Positions 7,482-14,891 of a stretch of DNA of 25,815 bases are shown in pieces; positions within the stretch are counted from its first letter, which is position 1, and each line of letters begins with the position of its first letter. The stretch covers positions 1-25,815 of the forward strand of contig JAEYGD010000213.1 of NCBI GenBank assembly GCA_023402505.1. Reading direction: 5' to 3'. Below the pieces are notes generated by a model. That model made no database searches. It worked only from the letters and a program-made list of their open reading frames with translations, and was not told the origin of the DNA. The position numbers were made by a program, and so were the translations under genes. Source of the DNA: Actinomycetes bacterium. GTDB taxonomy: Bacteria > Actinomycetota > Actinomycetes > Mycobacteriales > Micromonosporaceae.

Positions 7482-7499
7482 CGCCCCCGGTTCGGGGCG
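7482..7499. terminator. GC hairpin between convergent genes
   Basis: CGCCCC (7482-7487), a 6-nt loop and GGGGCG (7494-7499) form a hairpin 8 nt after the nitroreductase stop and about 30 nt before the DUF1062 stop. A G-rich tract follows instead of a T-run. Confidence 0.4.
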
Positions 7500-7531
7500 G
7501 GGGGGGCCGGGGGCCCGCCGGGCCACAACGC

Positions 7532-8092
7532 CTAGTCGGCCGCCATGACGGTGAAGGTGAAGCCGGCGCTCGCCGGACGGCGTAGCGGCACGCCGCACTT
7601 GACCCGGCGCGACACCTCGCTCCTGCTCAGGCCGAGCCCCTGCGCGATGAGCCGGTCCGGGCGCACCGGTACCGGATCGGCGAAGACGACCTCCACCTGC
7701 ATCGGCCAGGTCTCGTCGAGGCGTGCCGGCGGGGTGTCCAGCTGCCAGGCGCCGGTCCAGTCCAGGGTGAAGCGGTTGCGCCGGGCCAGCGACGGATCCA
7801 GCAGCCGGGCCGCCACCAGTGCGGGATCGTTGACGTGGTAGCCGTGCAGCTCGGTCGGATCGAAGGAGCTTACCGGGGTTCGCTCGTGCAGGGTGAGCTT
7901 GCTCGTCCGGGCACAGGACACGCAGCGGACCAGCAGCCACACGTCGAGCAGCTTGCCGTTGGCGTTGACGCGGAACCGGCCGTCGCCGGTGGTGGCCGAC
8001 CCTGACCGGCAGTCCACGCACCGCATCGCCAGCAGGGGCAGCCTGGTCCGGCGGACGACCCAGGGCAGCACGGTATGAGGTTGTGAAGACAC
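7532..8092 (-). CDS. DUF1062 zinc-ribbon protein
   Basis: A 186-aa protein matching DUF1062. Two CxxC knuckles, CVDC (25-28) and CVSC (57-60), flank the typical segment GRFRVNANGKLLDVWLLVRC (38-57), suggesting a zinc ribbon. The middle contains HVNDPALVAARLLD, and the C-terminal third has an S4-like pattern (LIAQGLGLSRSEVSRRVKCG, then VPLRRPASAGFTFTV). Function unknown; cytosolic. GTG at 8092 is the first codon consistent with the family. No clear Shine-Dalgarno precedes it; instead two tandem TCAGGTCTAG boxes lie 6-28 nt upstream (see repeat entry), so transcription or initiation is probably controlled there. Convergent with the nitroreductase-hemerythrin gene. Confidence 0.85.
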   Translation of the reverse strand: MSSQPHTVLPWVVRRTRLPLLAMRCVDCRSGSATTGDGRFRVNANGKLLDVWLLVRCVSCARTSKLTLHERTPVSSFDPTELHGYHVNDPALVAARLLDPSLARRNRFTLDWTGAWQLDTPPARLDETWPMQVEVVFADPVPVRPDRLIAQGLGLSRSEVSRRVKCGVPLRRPASAGFTFTVMAAD

Positions 8093-8097
8093 GATCG

Positions 8098-8243
8098 CTA
8101 GACCTGATCTCTAGACCTGACACGAGGCCGATCACGCGCGACCTCGAACGCGGGATGACCGGGCGCACGAGGGCAGCCCGGTGGAGCCGACGGGGACGTC
8201 GGCTACCGGTGAGCGGAGAAGGGTGTCAGGTCTAAAGAGCAGG
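8098..8243. repeat. Three copies of TCAGGTCTA, two within a 21-bp inverted repeat
   Basis: On the - strand the 10-bp box TCAGGTCTAG occurs twice in tandem (8107-8098 and 8120-8111, period 13 bp). On the + strand TCAGGTCTA recurs at 8226-8234. The outer matches extend to a 21-bp inverted repeat, 8103-8123 against 8223-8243, with 19 of 21 positions paired. The boxes flank the space between the DUF1062 gene (-) and the GNAT reading frame (+), so a shared operator is the simplest reading. No target-site duplication flanks the 141-bp interval, which argues against a small transposon. Confidence 0.55.
8185..8204. repeat. 8-bp-stem hairpin inside the 21-bp inverted repeat
   Basis: AGCCGACG (8185-8192), loop GGGA and CGTCGGCT (8197-8204) pair perfectly. 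It lies between the arms of the larger inverted repeat. Its role is unknown. Confidence 0.35.
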
Positions 8244-8286
8244 CGGGGTCACGCGGTTCTGTCCTCTGTCTGCACGGGGACGGCGG

Positions 8287-9083
8287 GTGATCGGCAACCT
8301 ACGGGACGCCGGCGGCGGGGCTCAACGGGTTTCCCCACCGGAGCCAGAGAGTCAAGCCGCGTTACTCAGCACGCGGTCCGGTTCCGATCTGCGCTCTGCT
8401 GCAGGATCGCGAGCAGTGCATGCGGGCCGGCCGGTCGCCTCCAATATCAACTACGCGACACCGCGTCCGGACGCGGAGATCACCGCCTCCGACATCGAGA
8501 CCCTGGTGAGTGCGTTCCGCTCCATGTCGCGACGGCCCCGCCTGGAGTACGTCGTGACCTGCGCCCCCGGCCTTGAGGGACTGCTGCTCGCGGCCGGTTT
8601 CACGGTCGAGGAGCGACACGAGTTCCTGACCTGCCGGCCGGAATCCCTCGTCTCGCCGCCGTCGGTCGACGGCTTCGTCGTGCGGCAACCGGAGAACCGG
8701 GCCGAGCGGGCGGCGATGGCCGCCACCCAGGGTGAGGCGTTCGGCGGCGCATTCGAGGTGAGCGACGCCGACGTCGACCGTCTCGAAACGCTGCGGCAGC
8801 GGGGCGGCTTCGAGGTGGCGGCGTTCGCCTCGGATGGCATCTGCGCCGGTGCGGGCCAGGCAGCCCCACCCGGTGGCGAGGTCAGCGAGATCGCGGGCAT
8901 CCCGGTGCGGGCGCCCTACCGACGTCGCGGTCTGGGCGGGGCCATCACGGCCGCGCTCAGCCGGCAGATCTTGACTCGGGTGCCGACCTGGTCTGGCTCG
9001 AAGCGTCGGGTGACGATTCGCGGCGAGTCTACGAGCGGATCGGCTTCCGCGCGGCAGGCCGCCGCCTCTACATGCGGCTGTAG
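8287..9083 (+). pseudogene. GNAT N-acetyltransferase with a frameshift
   Basis: The first frame, from 8287, gives SNINYATPRPDAEI, an N-terminal half-domain and then the acetyl-CoA loop VRAPYRRRGLGGAITAALSR (RRGLG is the Q/RxxGxG/A motif). At about 8965-8975 homology jumps to another frame, which continues as SGADLVWLEASGDD and SRRVYERIGFRAAGRRLYMRL and stops at 9083. Both halves are typical of one acetyltransferase; the shift fits loss of a single base. The first frame otherwise runs on to 9195 with low-complexity translation. The start is uncertain: residues before GRPVASNINYATP look degenerate. Either a recent pseudogene or a sequencing error; substrate unknown. Divergent from DUF1062 and convergent with the methyltransferase. 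Confidence 0.75.
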
Positions 9084-9089
9084 CCGAAC

Positions 9090-9126
9090 GGGGCCGGGCC
9101 CACGGCGGTTTCAGTGGTCCGGCCCC
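9090..9126. terminator. Hairpin after the GNAT gene
   Basis: GGGGCCGG (9090-9097) pairs with CCGGCCCC (9119-9126); inner CCAC and GTGG also pair with small bulges. It starts 7 nt after the GNAT stop and lies between convergent genes. No T-tract follows. Confidence 0.5.
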
Positions 9127-9246
9127 CAGCCTCTCGCGGGGGCACCGGCCGACTCGGTTGTAGAGATCCAGCGATCAGGCCATGGCCGGACATGATGGCG
9201 TATCCGGTCTCGAACTCAGTGGCCGGGCTCGCCAACCGCGCCTTGA

Positions 9247-9945
9247 TCAGTGTGCTTCCAGGACGAAGAAGATGAAGCAGATGAAGGCTGTTCGGTCGCC
9301 GAGGCCGGGCGGGAGCAGTTCGCGTGGAGTGTCGGCCGCGAAGGGAGGCTCGCTGATGACCGCGATGCGGAAGCCCGCCTCGGTGAACGCGTCGGCCATG
9401 GCATGCAAGGGCCGGTGCCAGTAGGTCAGCACCGCGCGTTGATCGCCGAAGGTGTACTCGTCGGAATGCTGCGTGACGGAGAAGTAGTCGGCGCTGGGAT
9501 CGCTCAACTTGTGAAGCATGGGGTGGTTGACCGACAGCAGGAGCCGGCCACCGGGTTTCAGCACGCGCCGCAACTCGGACAGCGGTGCCTTCCAGTCTTG
9601 CAGGTAGTGGAGTACGAGGGAGACGACGACATCGTCGAACGCGGCGTCGGCGAAGGGAAGGGGCAGGCTGAGGTCGGCTACCCGTAGGTCGGCGTCCTCG
9701 CCAAGCCTTTGCCGCGCCAGGTCGACCATGGCCGGGCTGGAGTCGAAACCGGTCACAATGGCCCCTCTGGCGCGGAGGGCTTCGGAAAGGGGCCCGGAGC
9801 CGCAACCGGCATCGAGGATGCGCCGCCCGCGTACGTTGCCGGCGAGCTTGAGCATGGCCGGACGCTCGTAGTGGGCGTTGAAGAGGCCCGATTCGTTTTC
9901 TCTCGAGTAGCTCTGGGCGAAGCCGTCGTAGTGGTCGGCTCTCAT
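9247..9945 (-). CDS. Class I SAM-dependent methyltransferase
   Basis: A 232-aa cytosolic methyltransferase. SAM-binding motif I is ILDAGCGSGPLS (43-54), the acidic residue ending beta-2 is Asp68 in GFDSSPAM, motif II is FDDVVVSLVLHYLQD (103-117), and motif III is LKPGGRLLLSV (129-139). The overall layout resembles Methyltransf_11/UbiE-like small-molecule enzymes; the acceptor cannot be predicted. ATG at 9945 is preceded by GAGGA at suitable spacing. Upstream lie 464 bp without a gene and an 11-bp inverted repeat (10091-10124), which may regulate it. Not in an obvious operon; convergent with the broken GNAT gene. Confidence 0.9.
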   Translation of the reverse strand: MRADHYDGFAQSYSRENESGLFNAHYERPAMLKLAGNVRGRRILDAGCGSGPLSEALRARGAIVTGFDSSPAMVDLARQRLGEDADLRVADLSLPLPFADAAFDDVVVSLVLHYLQDWKAPLSELRRVLKPGGRLLLSVNHPMLHKLSDPSADYFSVTQHSDEYTFGDQRAVLTYWHRPLHAMADAFTEAGFRIAVISEPPFAADTPRELLPPGLGDRTAFICFIFFVLEAH

Positions 9946-10409
9946 GAAGTCCTCGCTTCTCCGGGTGCTTGCCGGTCGGGGAAACCATGGCGCGTTTGGC
10001 AGGTAGCAGCGGTCGAGGCGCGGCAGCGTGCCTCAGACACCGACAATGCCTCACGTGGCCCGGCAGACGACACCCCAGGCACGTACGCCAATTGCTGGAA
10101 TACCGGTAATAGGATTCCAGTAATCACGGCGCGAGGCGATGGAGAGGCGTACACCATAATGTCTGTTCTTGTGCGTAAGGATTCTGTCTGGTGTAGCGCG
10201 GATGCCGCCGTTCCGCCAACAGGCCCGCGAGTCAGCGCCGGTGGTGCTCGTTGTTTCTAGGCGGTGCTGCGCGCGTCCTTCGGAGGTGAGTGCTGGCAGA
10301 GGTCGCCGGTGGACCGGGGCAGCTTGCGCATCGGCCGTTCAGTCGTCTGCGGCGGACGATCGGCTATTTCCATGTGCGTGCGCCCGTCCGCGACCGCTAC
10401 GAAGTACGG
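9946..10409. other. 464-bp divergent intergenic region, locally less GC-rich
   Basis: The region separates the methyltransferase (-) and the VOC protein (+). Between about 10080 and 10200 base composition drops visibly. It holds the inverted repeat at 10091-10124; no promoter could be fixed with confidence for either gene. A GTG at 10290, preceded by GGAGGTGA with very short spacing, is in frame with the VOC protein and could extend it by 40 residues, but that extension lacks family similarity. No other coding potential was recognised. Confidence 0.45.
10091..10124. repeat. 11-bp imperfect inverted repeat, candidate operator
   Basis: ATTGCTGGAAT (10091-10101) and ATTCCAGTAAT (10114-10124) are reverse complements with one mismatch, around 12 nt that themselves contain TACCGGTA, a perfect palindrome overlapping the left arm edge. 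It is in a locally AT-richer patch about 150 nt upstream of the methyltransferase start, where a promoter would be expected. Confidence 0.45.
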
Positions 10410-11123
10410 GTGGCCAACGAGATAACCGTTCCCCTGCTGCCCTGCGCGTCCATCGACGACATCGTCGCCTTCTACGAGGTGCTCGGGTTTCACACGACCT
10501 ACCAGCAGCGCAAACCCAACCCGGCCGTGGGGTTGCAACGGGAAGATCTGCAGCTGCAGTTCTTCGAGATGCCGGGGTTCGATCCGGCGCAGTCCTACGG
10601 TTCGTGTGTCGTGCTGACTCCGGACACGGGCGAGCTGTACCGGGCTTTCGCGGCGGGGATGCGCGCCGCGTACGGCAAGGTGTTGGTCTCCGGGACGCCG
10701 CGGATGACCCGGCCCCGGGCGCGGAAGAACGCCGACGGGCTGAGTGGCTTCAGCGTCGTCGATCCAGGCGGCAACTGGATCCGCTTCTTCCAGAACGCCC
10801 CGGCTTCGCCCGCGCCGGCGTCGACCGGGCGGCTGGGCAAGGCGATCGCGAACGCCGTCGTGCAGGCCGACTCCAGAGGGGACGCCCGGCAGGCGGCTCG
10901 GATTCTTGACAGTGCGTTGGCCCGTACCGAGGCGGATGACGACCCGGTCGCGTTGGTGGAGGTGCTCGTCTACCGCGCTGAGGTTGCGATGGTCCTGGAG
11001 GATCCGGCCACGGCGGTCGAGATGCTGGCCCGTGTCGGCCGGGTCGCGTTGAGCGCGGACGAAGCCGCACGGGCCGCTGCCGCGTACGAGGCCGCCACCG
11101 ACCTCGCGGCGGCGCTGTCCTAG
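10410..11123 (+). CDS. VOC (glyoxalase/bleomycin-resistance) protein with helical C-terminal extension
   Basis: About 237 aa. Residues 1-125 form a vicinal-oxygen-chelate domain: EITVPLLPCASIDDIVAFYEVLGF at the start, QLQFFEMPGFDPAQSYG in the middle, and GFSVVDPGGNWIRFF at the end. The missing first ligand (Pro/Cys rather than His) suggests a binding or resistance protein rather than a metalloenzyme. Residues about 130-237 are Ala-rich helices (AARILDSALART, ALVEVLVYRAEVAMVL), resembling TPR-like repeats; the same layout occurs in actinobacterial bleomycin-resistance-like homologues. GTG at 10410 is preferred because it sits directly before the conserved start. Ligand unknown. Followed by a hairpin and the MerR gene. 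Confidence 0.82.
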   Translation: MANEITVPLLPCASIDDIVAFYEVLGFHTTYQQRKPNPAVGLQREDLQLQFFEMPGFDPAQSYGSCVVLTPDTGELYRAFAAGMRAAYGKVLVSGTPRMTRPRARKNADGLSGFSVVDPGGNWIRFFQNAPASPAPASTGRLGKAIANAVVQADSRGDARQAARILDSALARTEADDDPVALVEVLVYRAEVAMVLEDPATAVEMLARVGRVALSADEAARAAAAYEAATDLAAALS

Positions 11124-11183
11124 GTGCCGCTGTTCGGCGGGAGCGGACTCGGTGCGGCGTTGACGTTCGGGAGAGCTCTGGGG

Positions 11184-11202
11184 AGCGCCGCCCTGCGGCG
11201 CT
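11184..11202 (+). terminator. Hairpin after the VOC gene
   Basis: AGCGCCGC (11184-11191), loop CCT and GCGGCGCT (11195-11202) pair perfectly. It lies between the VOC stop and the MerR promoter and probably insulates the two units. Confidence 0.5.
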
Positions 11203-11218
11203 GATCGACAGAGATCCA

Positions 11219-11250
11219 TTTGCTCTGGAGCCCGCTCAAGGGGGCATGCT
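11219..11250 (+). promoter_or_regulatory. MerR-type promoter with operator in an elongated spacer, leaderless
   Basis: TTGCTC (11220-11225) and CATGCT (11245-11250) are 19 nt apart, the over-long spacing typical of MerR-controlled promoters. The imperfect palindrome CTCTGGAGC-cc-GCTCAAGGG (11223-11242, 7 of 9 paired) lies in this spacer. The -10 box ends 6 nt before the merR ATG, so the message should be leaderless. The regulator probably controls itself and the coupled reductase. Confidence 0.65.
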
Positions 11251-11256
11251 GCAGCC

Positions 11257-11667
11257 ATGGAGATCGACTCCCGCATGATCGACGAGCCGACCATCGGGCA
11301 GGTAGCTGACCGGGTCGGCCTGTCGCCCGACACGCTGCGCTGGTACGAGCGCATCGGGCTCCTCGAGGCGATCCCGCGCGATGCCGCCGGGCAGCGCCGA
11401 TACCGAGCGGTCGACCTCGACCGGCTGGAACTCCTGATCAAGATGCGGGCGACCGGTATGCCGGTCAGCGAGATGCACGAGTACGTCGCTCTGATCCATA
11501 GCGGCCCCGCCACTCGATCCGACCGGCTGGCCCTGCTCGAGACACACCGTCAGCGCACGCTCGACCGGATCGCCGCTCTGCAGCAGGATCTCGTCGTCAT
11601 CGACCGCAAGATCAACCGCTATCGCAGCCTCCTGGGGGATGACAATGCGCAAAACCGTGCTGGGTGA
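11257..11667 (+). CDS. MerR-family transcriptional regulator
   Basis: A 136-aa MerR regulator. The winged HTH begins at about residue 12 (TIGQVADRVGLSPDTLRWYERIGLLE) and continues with the wing GQRRYRAVDLDRLELL. A dimerisation coiled coil follows (about 85-125, RLALLETHRQRTLDRIAALQQDL). The effector tail is very short and contains no Cys, so it is not a metal-ion MerR; it fits the group that senses organic or redox stress and controls a linked aldo/keto reductase. ATG at 11257 lies 6 nt after a -10 box (leaderless). The end overlaps the reductase start by about 23 nt, so the pair is one operon with coupled translation. Confidence 0.92.
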   Translation: MEIDSRMIDEPTIGQVADRVGLSPDTLRWYERIGLLEAIPRDAAGQRRYRAVDLDRLELLIKMRATGMPVSEMHEYVALIHSGPATRSDRLALLETHRQRTLDRIAALQQDLVVIDRKINRYRSLLGDDNAQNRAG

Positions 11668-12622
11668 GTCCGGTCCCGCCGTCTCCGCCATCGGCCTGGG
11701 CTGCATGGGAATGAGCGCACACTACGGACCACGCCCGACCGAGACGCAATCCATGAGCGTCGTTCACCGGGCACTCGACCTCGGCATCAACCTCATCGAC
11801 ACCTCCGCCTCCTACGGCGTCGGCCACAACGAACAGCTCATCGGCAAAGCCATCCACGGCCGACGCGACCGCGTCGTCCTGTGCACCAAGTTCGGGATCC
11901 GGCGCGACAACGGCCGCATGTACGTGGACTCCTCACCAGGCTGGGCACGAAGGTCATGCGACGAATCCCTGCAACGCCTCCGTGTCGACTACATCGACCT
12001 CTTCTATCTGCACCGGCGCAACCCCGATGTCCCCATCGCGGATACGATCGGCGCGATGGCCGACCTGGTGGCCGCCGGCAAAGTCCGCCACCTGGGACTG
12101 TCCGAGGTAAACGCGCAGACTCTGCGGCAAGCTCATGCCATCCACCGCCTGGCAGCACTGCAGACCGAGTACTCGTTGCTCAGCCGCGAGGTCGAAGCGG
12201 ATTTGCTGCCGACCTGCCGCGAGCTGGGCATCGCCCTCGTCGCCTACTCACCCATCAGCCGGTCCCTGCTCACCGGCAACATCGCCACCGACACTGTGTT
12301 CGGTGACGATGATCTGCGCAGTGGCAACCCCCGCTTCGCCAAGGCCAACCGGGCCGCCAACCTGGCCCTCGTCGAGCGGTTACGCGCACTCGCAGGCGAG
12401 CTGGGCGTGACACCGGCACAACTCGCACTTGCCTGGCTACTCGCACAGAACACCACCCCGATCCCCGGCACGACCACAGTCCGCCACCTGGAAGAGAATG
12501 CTGCCGCCAGCACGGTCTCGCTGACGCCCGGACAACTCCAACAGATCGCCGACCTCATACCGGCCGGCGCCGCCCACGGCGAACGACTCTCCGCGTCGGC
12601 CGCGCGCTGGGTCGGCAAGTGA
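11645..12622 (+). CDS. Aldo/keto reductase coupled to MerR
   Basis: A 325-aa NADPH-dependent aldo/keto reductase with a TIM-barrel fold. The catalytic tetrad is Asp52 (NLIDTSASYG), Tyr57, Lys82 (LCTKFG) and His123 (LFYLHRR). SEVN (about 158-161) and PIPGTT near the end are nucleotide-binding segments. It resembles the YajO/AKR13-like group that reduces aldehydes and quinone-like electrophiles; the substrate is not known. ATG at 11645 has GGGGGAT about 6 nt upstream; ATG at 11639, two codons earlier, is the alternative. It overlaps merR, and the MerR operator upstream implies induction by its substrate or by electrophile stress. Confidence 0.92.
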   Translation: MRKTVLGESGPAVSAIGLGCMGMSAHYGPRPTETQSMSVVHRALDLGINLIDTSASYGVGHNEQLIGKAIHGRRDRVVLCTKFGIRRDNGRMYVDSSPGWARRSCDESLQRLRVDYIDLFYLHRRNPDVPIADTIGAMADLVAAGKVRHLGLSEVNAQTLRQAHAIHRLAALQTEYSLLSREVEADLLPTCRELGIALVAYSPISRSLLTGNIATDTVFGDDDLRSGNPRFAKANRAANLALVERLRALAGELGVTPAQLALAWLLAQNTTPIPGTTTVRHLEENAAASTVSLTPGQLQQIADLIPAGAAHGERLSASAARWVGK

Positions 12623-12735
12623 CACGCAACAGCCGCTTCCTCACCGACCGCGACTGGGCGCAGACCCTCAGGGCATTCACGCCGCCCTTCGACCGAACGG
12701 CCATTTCGTCTTCGAGACCCGACGCCCCGAACGTC

Positions 12736-12756
12736 GCGCCCGGGAGGAGTGGGCGC
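12736..12756. terminator. Possible hairpin between convergent genes
   Basis: GCGCCC (12736-12741), a 9-nt loop and GGGCGC (12751-12756) lie in the 177-bp gap between the aldo/keto reductase (+) and the saccharopine-dehydrogenase-like gene (-). The rest of the gap shows nothing recognisable. Confidence 0.3.
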
Positions 12757-12799
12757 CGTGATCGGGTTTCGCCTCGTCGGTCGGCCGCACCACCGGCGG

Positions 12800-13843
12800 T
12801 CAGGCGCGGACGGGCCCCGGGATGCGCAGGCGGAGGTGCGGGGACAGGGCGCGCAGGAAGTCCGGGGCGTCGAAGGCCGCGCCCGCCGAGACGACGCCCG
12901 TGCTCCTGGTCCGGCCGGTGAGGACGCGGTCGACGGCCTCCACCGCGAGCGGCGCGGTGACGGCGTAGATGTCCTGACCGGCGGCGGACGCGCGGCGCTC
13001 GGTGCCGCCGGAGCGGACCAGGACGTCGACGACGAAGGTCTGTGCGGAGCGCCCGCGCTCGTCGACGGCGGACGGCGCCGGGGCGTCCGGAGCGGCCAGG
13101 TCCGCGGCGGCCGTGGCGGTCATGTAGGTGCGCACCTCGGGAACGGCCAGGTGGCTGGGCACGGTGACGACGTCGGCCATGGTGAACTCGCCGATGACGT
13201 CGCGGGTGCCGAACGGAGCCGGGAAGGTCCACCGCAGGGTCGGCAGGGCGTCGTCGTGGTACTCCAACCGTCCGCCGGTGTAGCGGACCCGGCGACCGCC
13301 CCGACGCTGCCCGGAGACCGTGCCCGAGGCGAGCGTCCCGGCGGTGGGGTGCCAACTGCTCAGGCCGTAGGCGACATGCACCTCGTCGGCCGCCGTCCAG
13401 TCACCCATGGCGGCGGTGACCAGCAGGTCACCGAGACCGCCGTAGAAGGCCATCGCCGGGACCACCAGGGTGTTCGCGGCACGGGCGCGCTGCCCGAACT
13501 GCGTGAAGGTGTCGAGGTTCGCCTCGATCTCGGCCGCCACGTCGATGTACGGGATGTCGGCCCGCAGTGCCGCCTCGACCAGCGGGGCTGCGGTCGCCGC
13601 GAAGGGACCGGCGCAGTTGACCACGGCTGCCGCCCCGGCCAGCGCCCGGTCGAGCGAGGCCGGGTCGTCGACCGACGCCGGCCGTGTCGGCGACCCCGGC
13701 AGGTCCCGCGCCAGGGCCAGCAGCCTGTCTCCGTCGCGACCGAGCAGCAGCGGGACGTGCCCGCGCTCGCGCAACTCCGCGACCACGAACCGTCCGGTGT
13801 GCCCGTACGCGCCGAACACCGCCACGTTGCGACCCGATGCCAT
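12800..13843 (-). CDS. Saccharopine-dehydrogenase-like NAD(P)-binding oxidoreductase
   Basis: A 347-aa protein with an N-terminal Rossmann fold, NVAVFGAYGHTGRFVV (6-21, GxxGxxG), followed by LLLGRD ending beta-2 and AAVVNCAGPFA (about 90-100). The middle contains DIPYIDVAAE and PAMAFYGGLGDLL, as in the saccharopine reductase/trans-acting enoyl reductase superfamily. True lysine metabolism is unlikely because the second domain is short; it probably acts on a small carbonyl or lipid substrate. ATG at 13843 has GGGAG 8 nt upstream. It is divergent from a GlxA-type regulator, 100 nt apart, which probably controls it. Confidence 0.85.
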   Translation of the reverse strand: MASGRNVAVFGAYGHTGRFVVAELRERGHVPLLLGRDGDRLLALARDLPGSPTRPASVDDPASLDRALAGAAAVVNCAGPFAATAAPLVEAALRADIPYIDVAAEIEANLDTFTQFGQRARAANTLVVPAMAFYGGLGDLLVTAAMGDWTAADEVHVAYGLSSWHPTAGTLASGTVSGQRRGGRRVRYTGGRLEYHDDALPTLRWTFPAPFGTRDVIGEFTMADVVTVPSHLAVPEVRTYMTATAAADLAAPDAPAPSAVDERGRSAQTFVVDVLVRSGGTERRASAAGQDIYAVTAPLAVEAVDRVLTGRTRSTGVVSAGAAFDAPDFLRALSPHLRLRIPGPVRA

Positions 13844-13908
13844 GCCTGCTCCCACCCTCGAAATTGATCGACTACGGAGATCCTGTCCGCACCGCCCCAG
13901 CCGGGCCA

Positions 13909-13936
13909 GTGTCCGGAACGACACGACCCGTACAAT
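13909..13936 (+). promoter_or_regulatory. Leaderless promoter of the GlxA-type regulator with small palindrome
   Basis: TACAAT (13931-13936) is a good -10 box and ends exactly 7 nt before the ATG at 13944; no Shine-Dalgarno is present. Just upstream GTGTC (13909-13913) and GACAC (13920-13924) form a small inverted repeat covering the -35 position, a possible regulator site for this divergent pair. Confidence 0.5.
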
Positions 13937-13943
13937 TCCCGAC

Positions 13944-14891
13944 ATGGATCTCGTCCCGCGTTCCGTCGCGATCGCCGCCACCGACGGCATGCTGCATTTC
14001 GAGCTGGCCCTGGCCTACGAGGTCTTCGGCTCCGCACCGGCCACCCTGCCCGGCCCCTGGTACGACGTCCGCCTGTGCGGGGCGCGTCCGGTCCGGGCCG
14101 GCCGCTTCCTGCTGGAACCGGACTGCGGTCTCGACCGGCTGGCGCACGCCGAAACGGTGATCGTCCCCGCCGTGGCCGACGTCGACGAGGACCCGCCGGC
14201 CGAGCTGGTCGAGGCGGTCCGCGACGCCCACGAGGCGGGCGCGCGGGTGGTCTCCCTGTGCACCGGCGCGTTCGTGCTCGCCGCCGCCGGCCTGCTCGAC
14301 GGGCTGTGCGCGACCACCCACTGGGCACACACCGACGAACTGGCCGCGCGCCACCCCCGCGTGAAGGTCGACCCGGACGTCCTCTACGTCGACAACGGCA
14401 GGGTCCTCACGTCCGCGGGCAAGGCGGCGGCGATGGACCTGTGCCTGCACCTGGTCCGCCTCGACCACGGCTCGGCGGTCGCCAACGTGGTCGCCCGCCG
14501 CCTCGTCGTGCCCCCGCACCGGGCCGGCGGCCAGGCCCAGTTCGTCAGCACACCCGTACCCGCCCGGGACGGCCATCCCCTGGCCGAGCTGCTGCCCTGG
14601 GTGATGCGGCGGCTGGACCAGCCGCTCACCGTGGAGGACCTGGCCCGCCAGGCCAACCTGAGCGCGCGCCACCTGACCCGGCACTTCCGCGCGGTGACCG
14701 GCACGACCCCGCTGCAGTGGCTGCTCACCCAACGGATCCGGCGCGCCCAGGAACTGCTGGAGACCACGGACGACAGCGTCGACACCATCGCCGCGGCGGC
14801 CGGCATGGGCACGGCCACGACCCTGCGGCGACACTTCCACCGCACGGTCGGCGTGCCGCCGGACGCCTACCGCCGCACGTTCCGGGCCTGA
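13944..14891 (+). CDS. GlxA-family transcriptional regulator (DJ-1/PfpI domain plus AraC HTH)
   Basis: A 315-aa regulator. Residues about 8-175 form a DJ-1/PfpI-like class I amidotransferase fold, including TVIVPAV and the nucleophile-elbow segment VVSLCTGAFVLAAAGLLDG with its Cys. The DNA-binding part (about 215-312) has two AraC-type HTHs: LTVEDLARQANLSARHLTRHF and SVDTIAAAAGMGTATTLRRHF, ending with the usual GVPPDAYRRTF. Members typically activate catabolic genes in response to small metabolites. It is divergent from the saccharopine-dehydrogenase-like gene, the most likely target. Its 3' end overlaps the end of the HNH gene by 25 nt on opposite strands. Confidence 0.92.
   Translation: MDLVPRSVAIAATDGMLHFELALAYEVFGSAPATLPGPWYDVRLCGARPVRAGRFLLEPDCGLDRLAHAETVIVPAVADVDEDPPAELVEAVRDAHEAGARVVSLCTGAFVLAAAGLLDGLCATTHWAHTDELAARHPRVKVDPDVLYVDNGRVLTSAGKAAAMDLCLHLVRLDHGSAVANVVARRLVVPPHRAGGQAQFVSTPVPARDGHPLAELLPWVMRRLDQPLTVEDLARQANLSARHLTRHFRAVTGTTPLQWLLTQRIRRAQELLETTDDSVDTIAAAAGMGTATTLRRHFHRTVGVPPDAYRRTFRA

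Noticed and set aside
6484..7548. A 354-codon frame whose ATG overlaps the micro-ORF stop (ATGA), suggesting coupling
   Set aside because: It is out of frame with the nitroreductase-hemerythrin protein and translates to Arg/Pro/Ala-rich sequence without domains.
8103..8243. A 141-bp miniature transposon with 21-bp terminal repeats
   Set aside because: No target-site duplication flanks it, it lies exactly between two starts, and an extra tandem box adjoins one arm; a regulatory reading fits better.
12800..13843. True saccharopine dehydrogenase of lysine metabolism
   Set aside because: Only the N-terminal nucleotide-binding fold is typical; length, second domain and neighbours do not suggest lysine metabolism.
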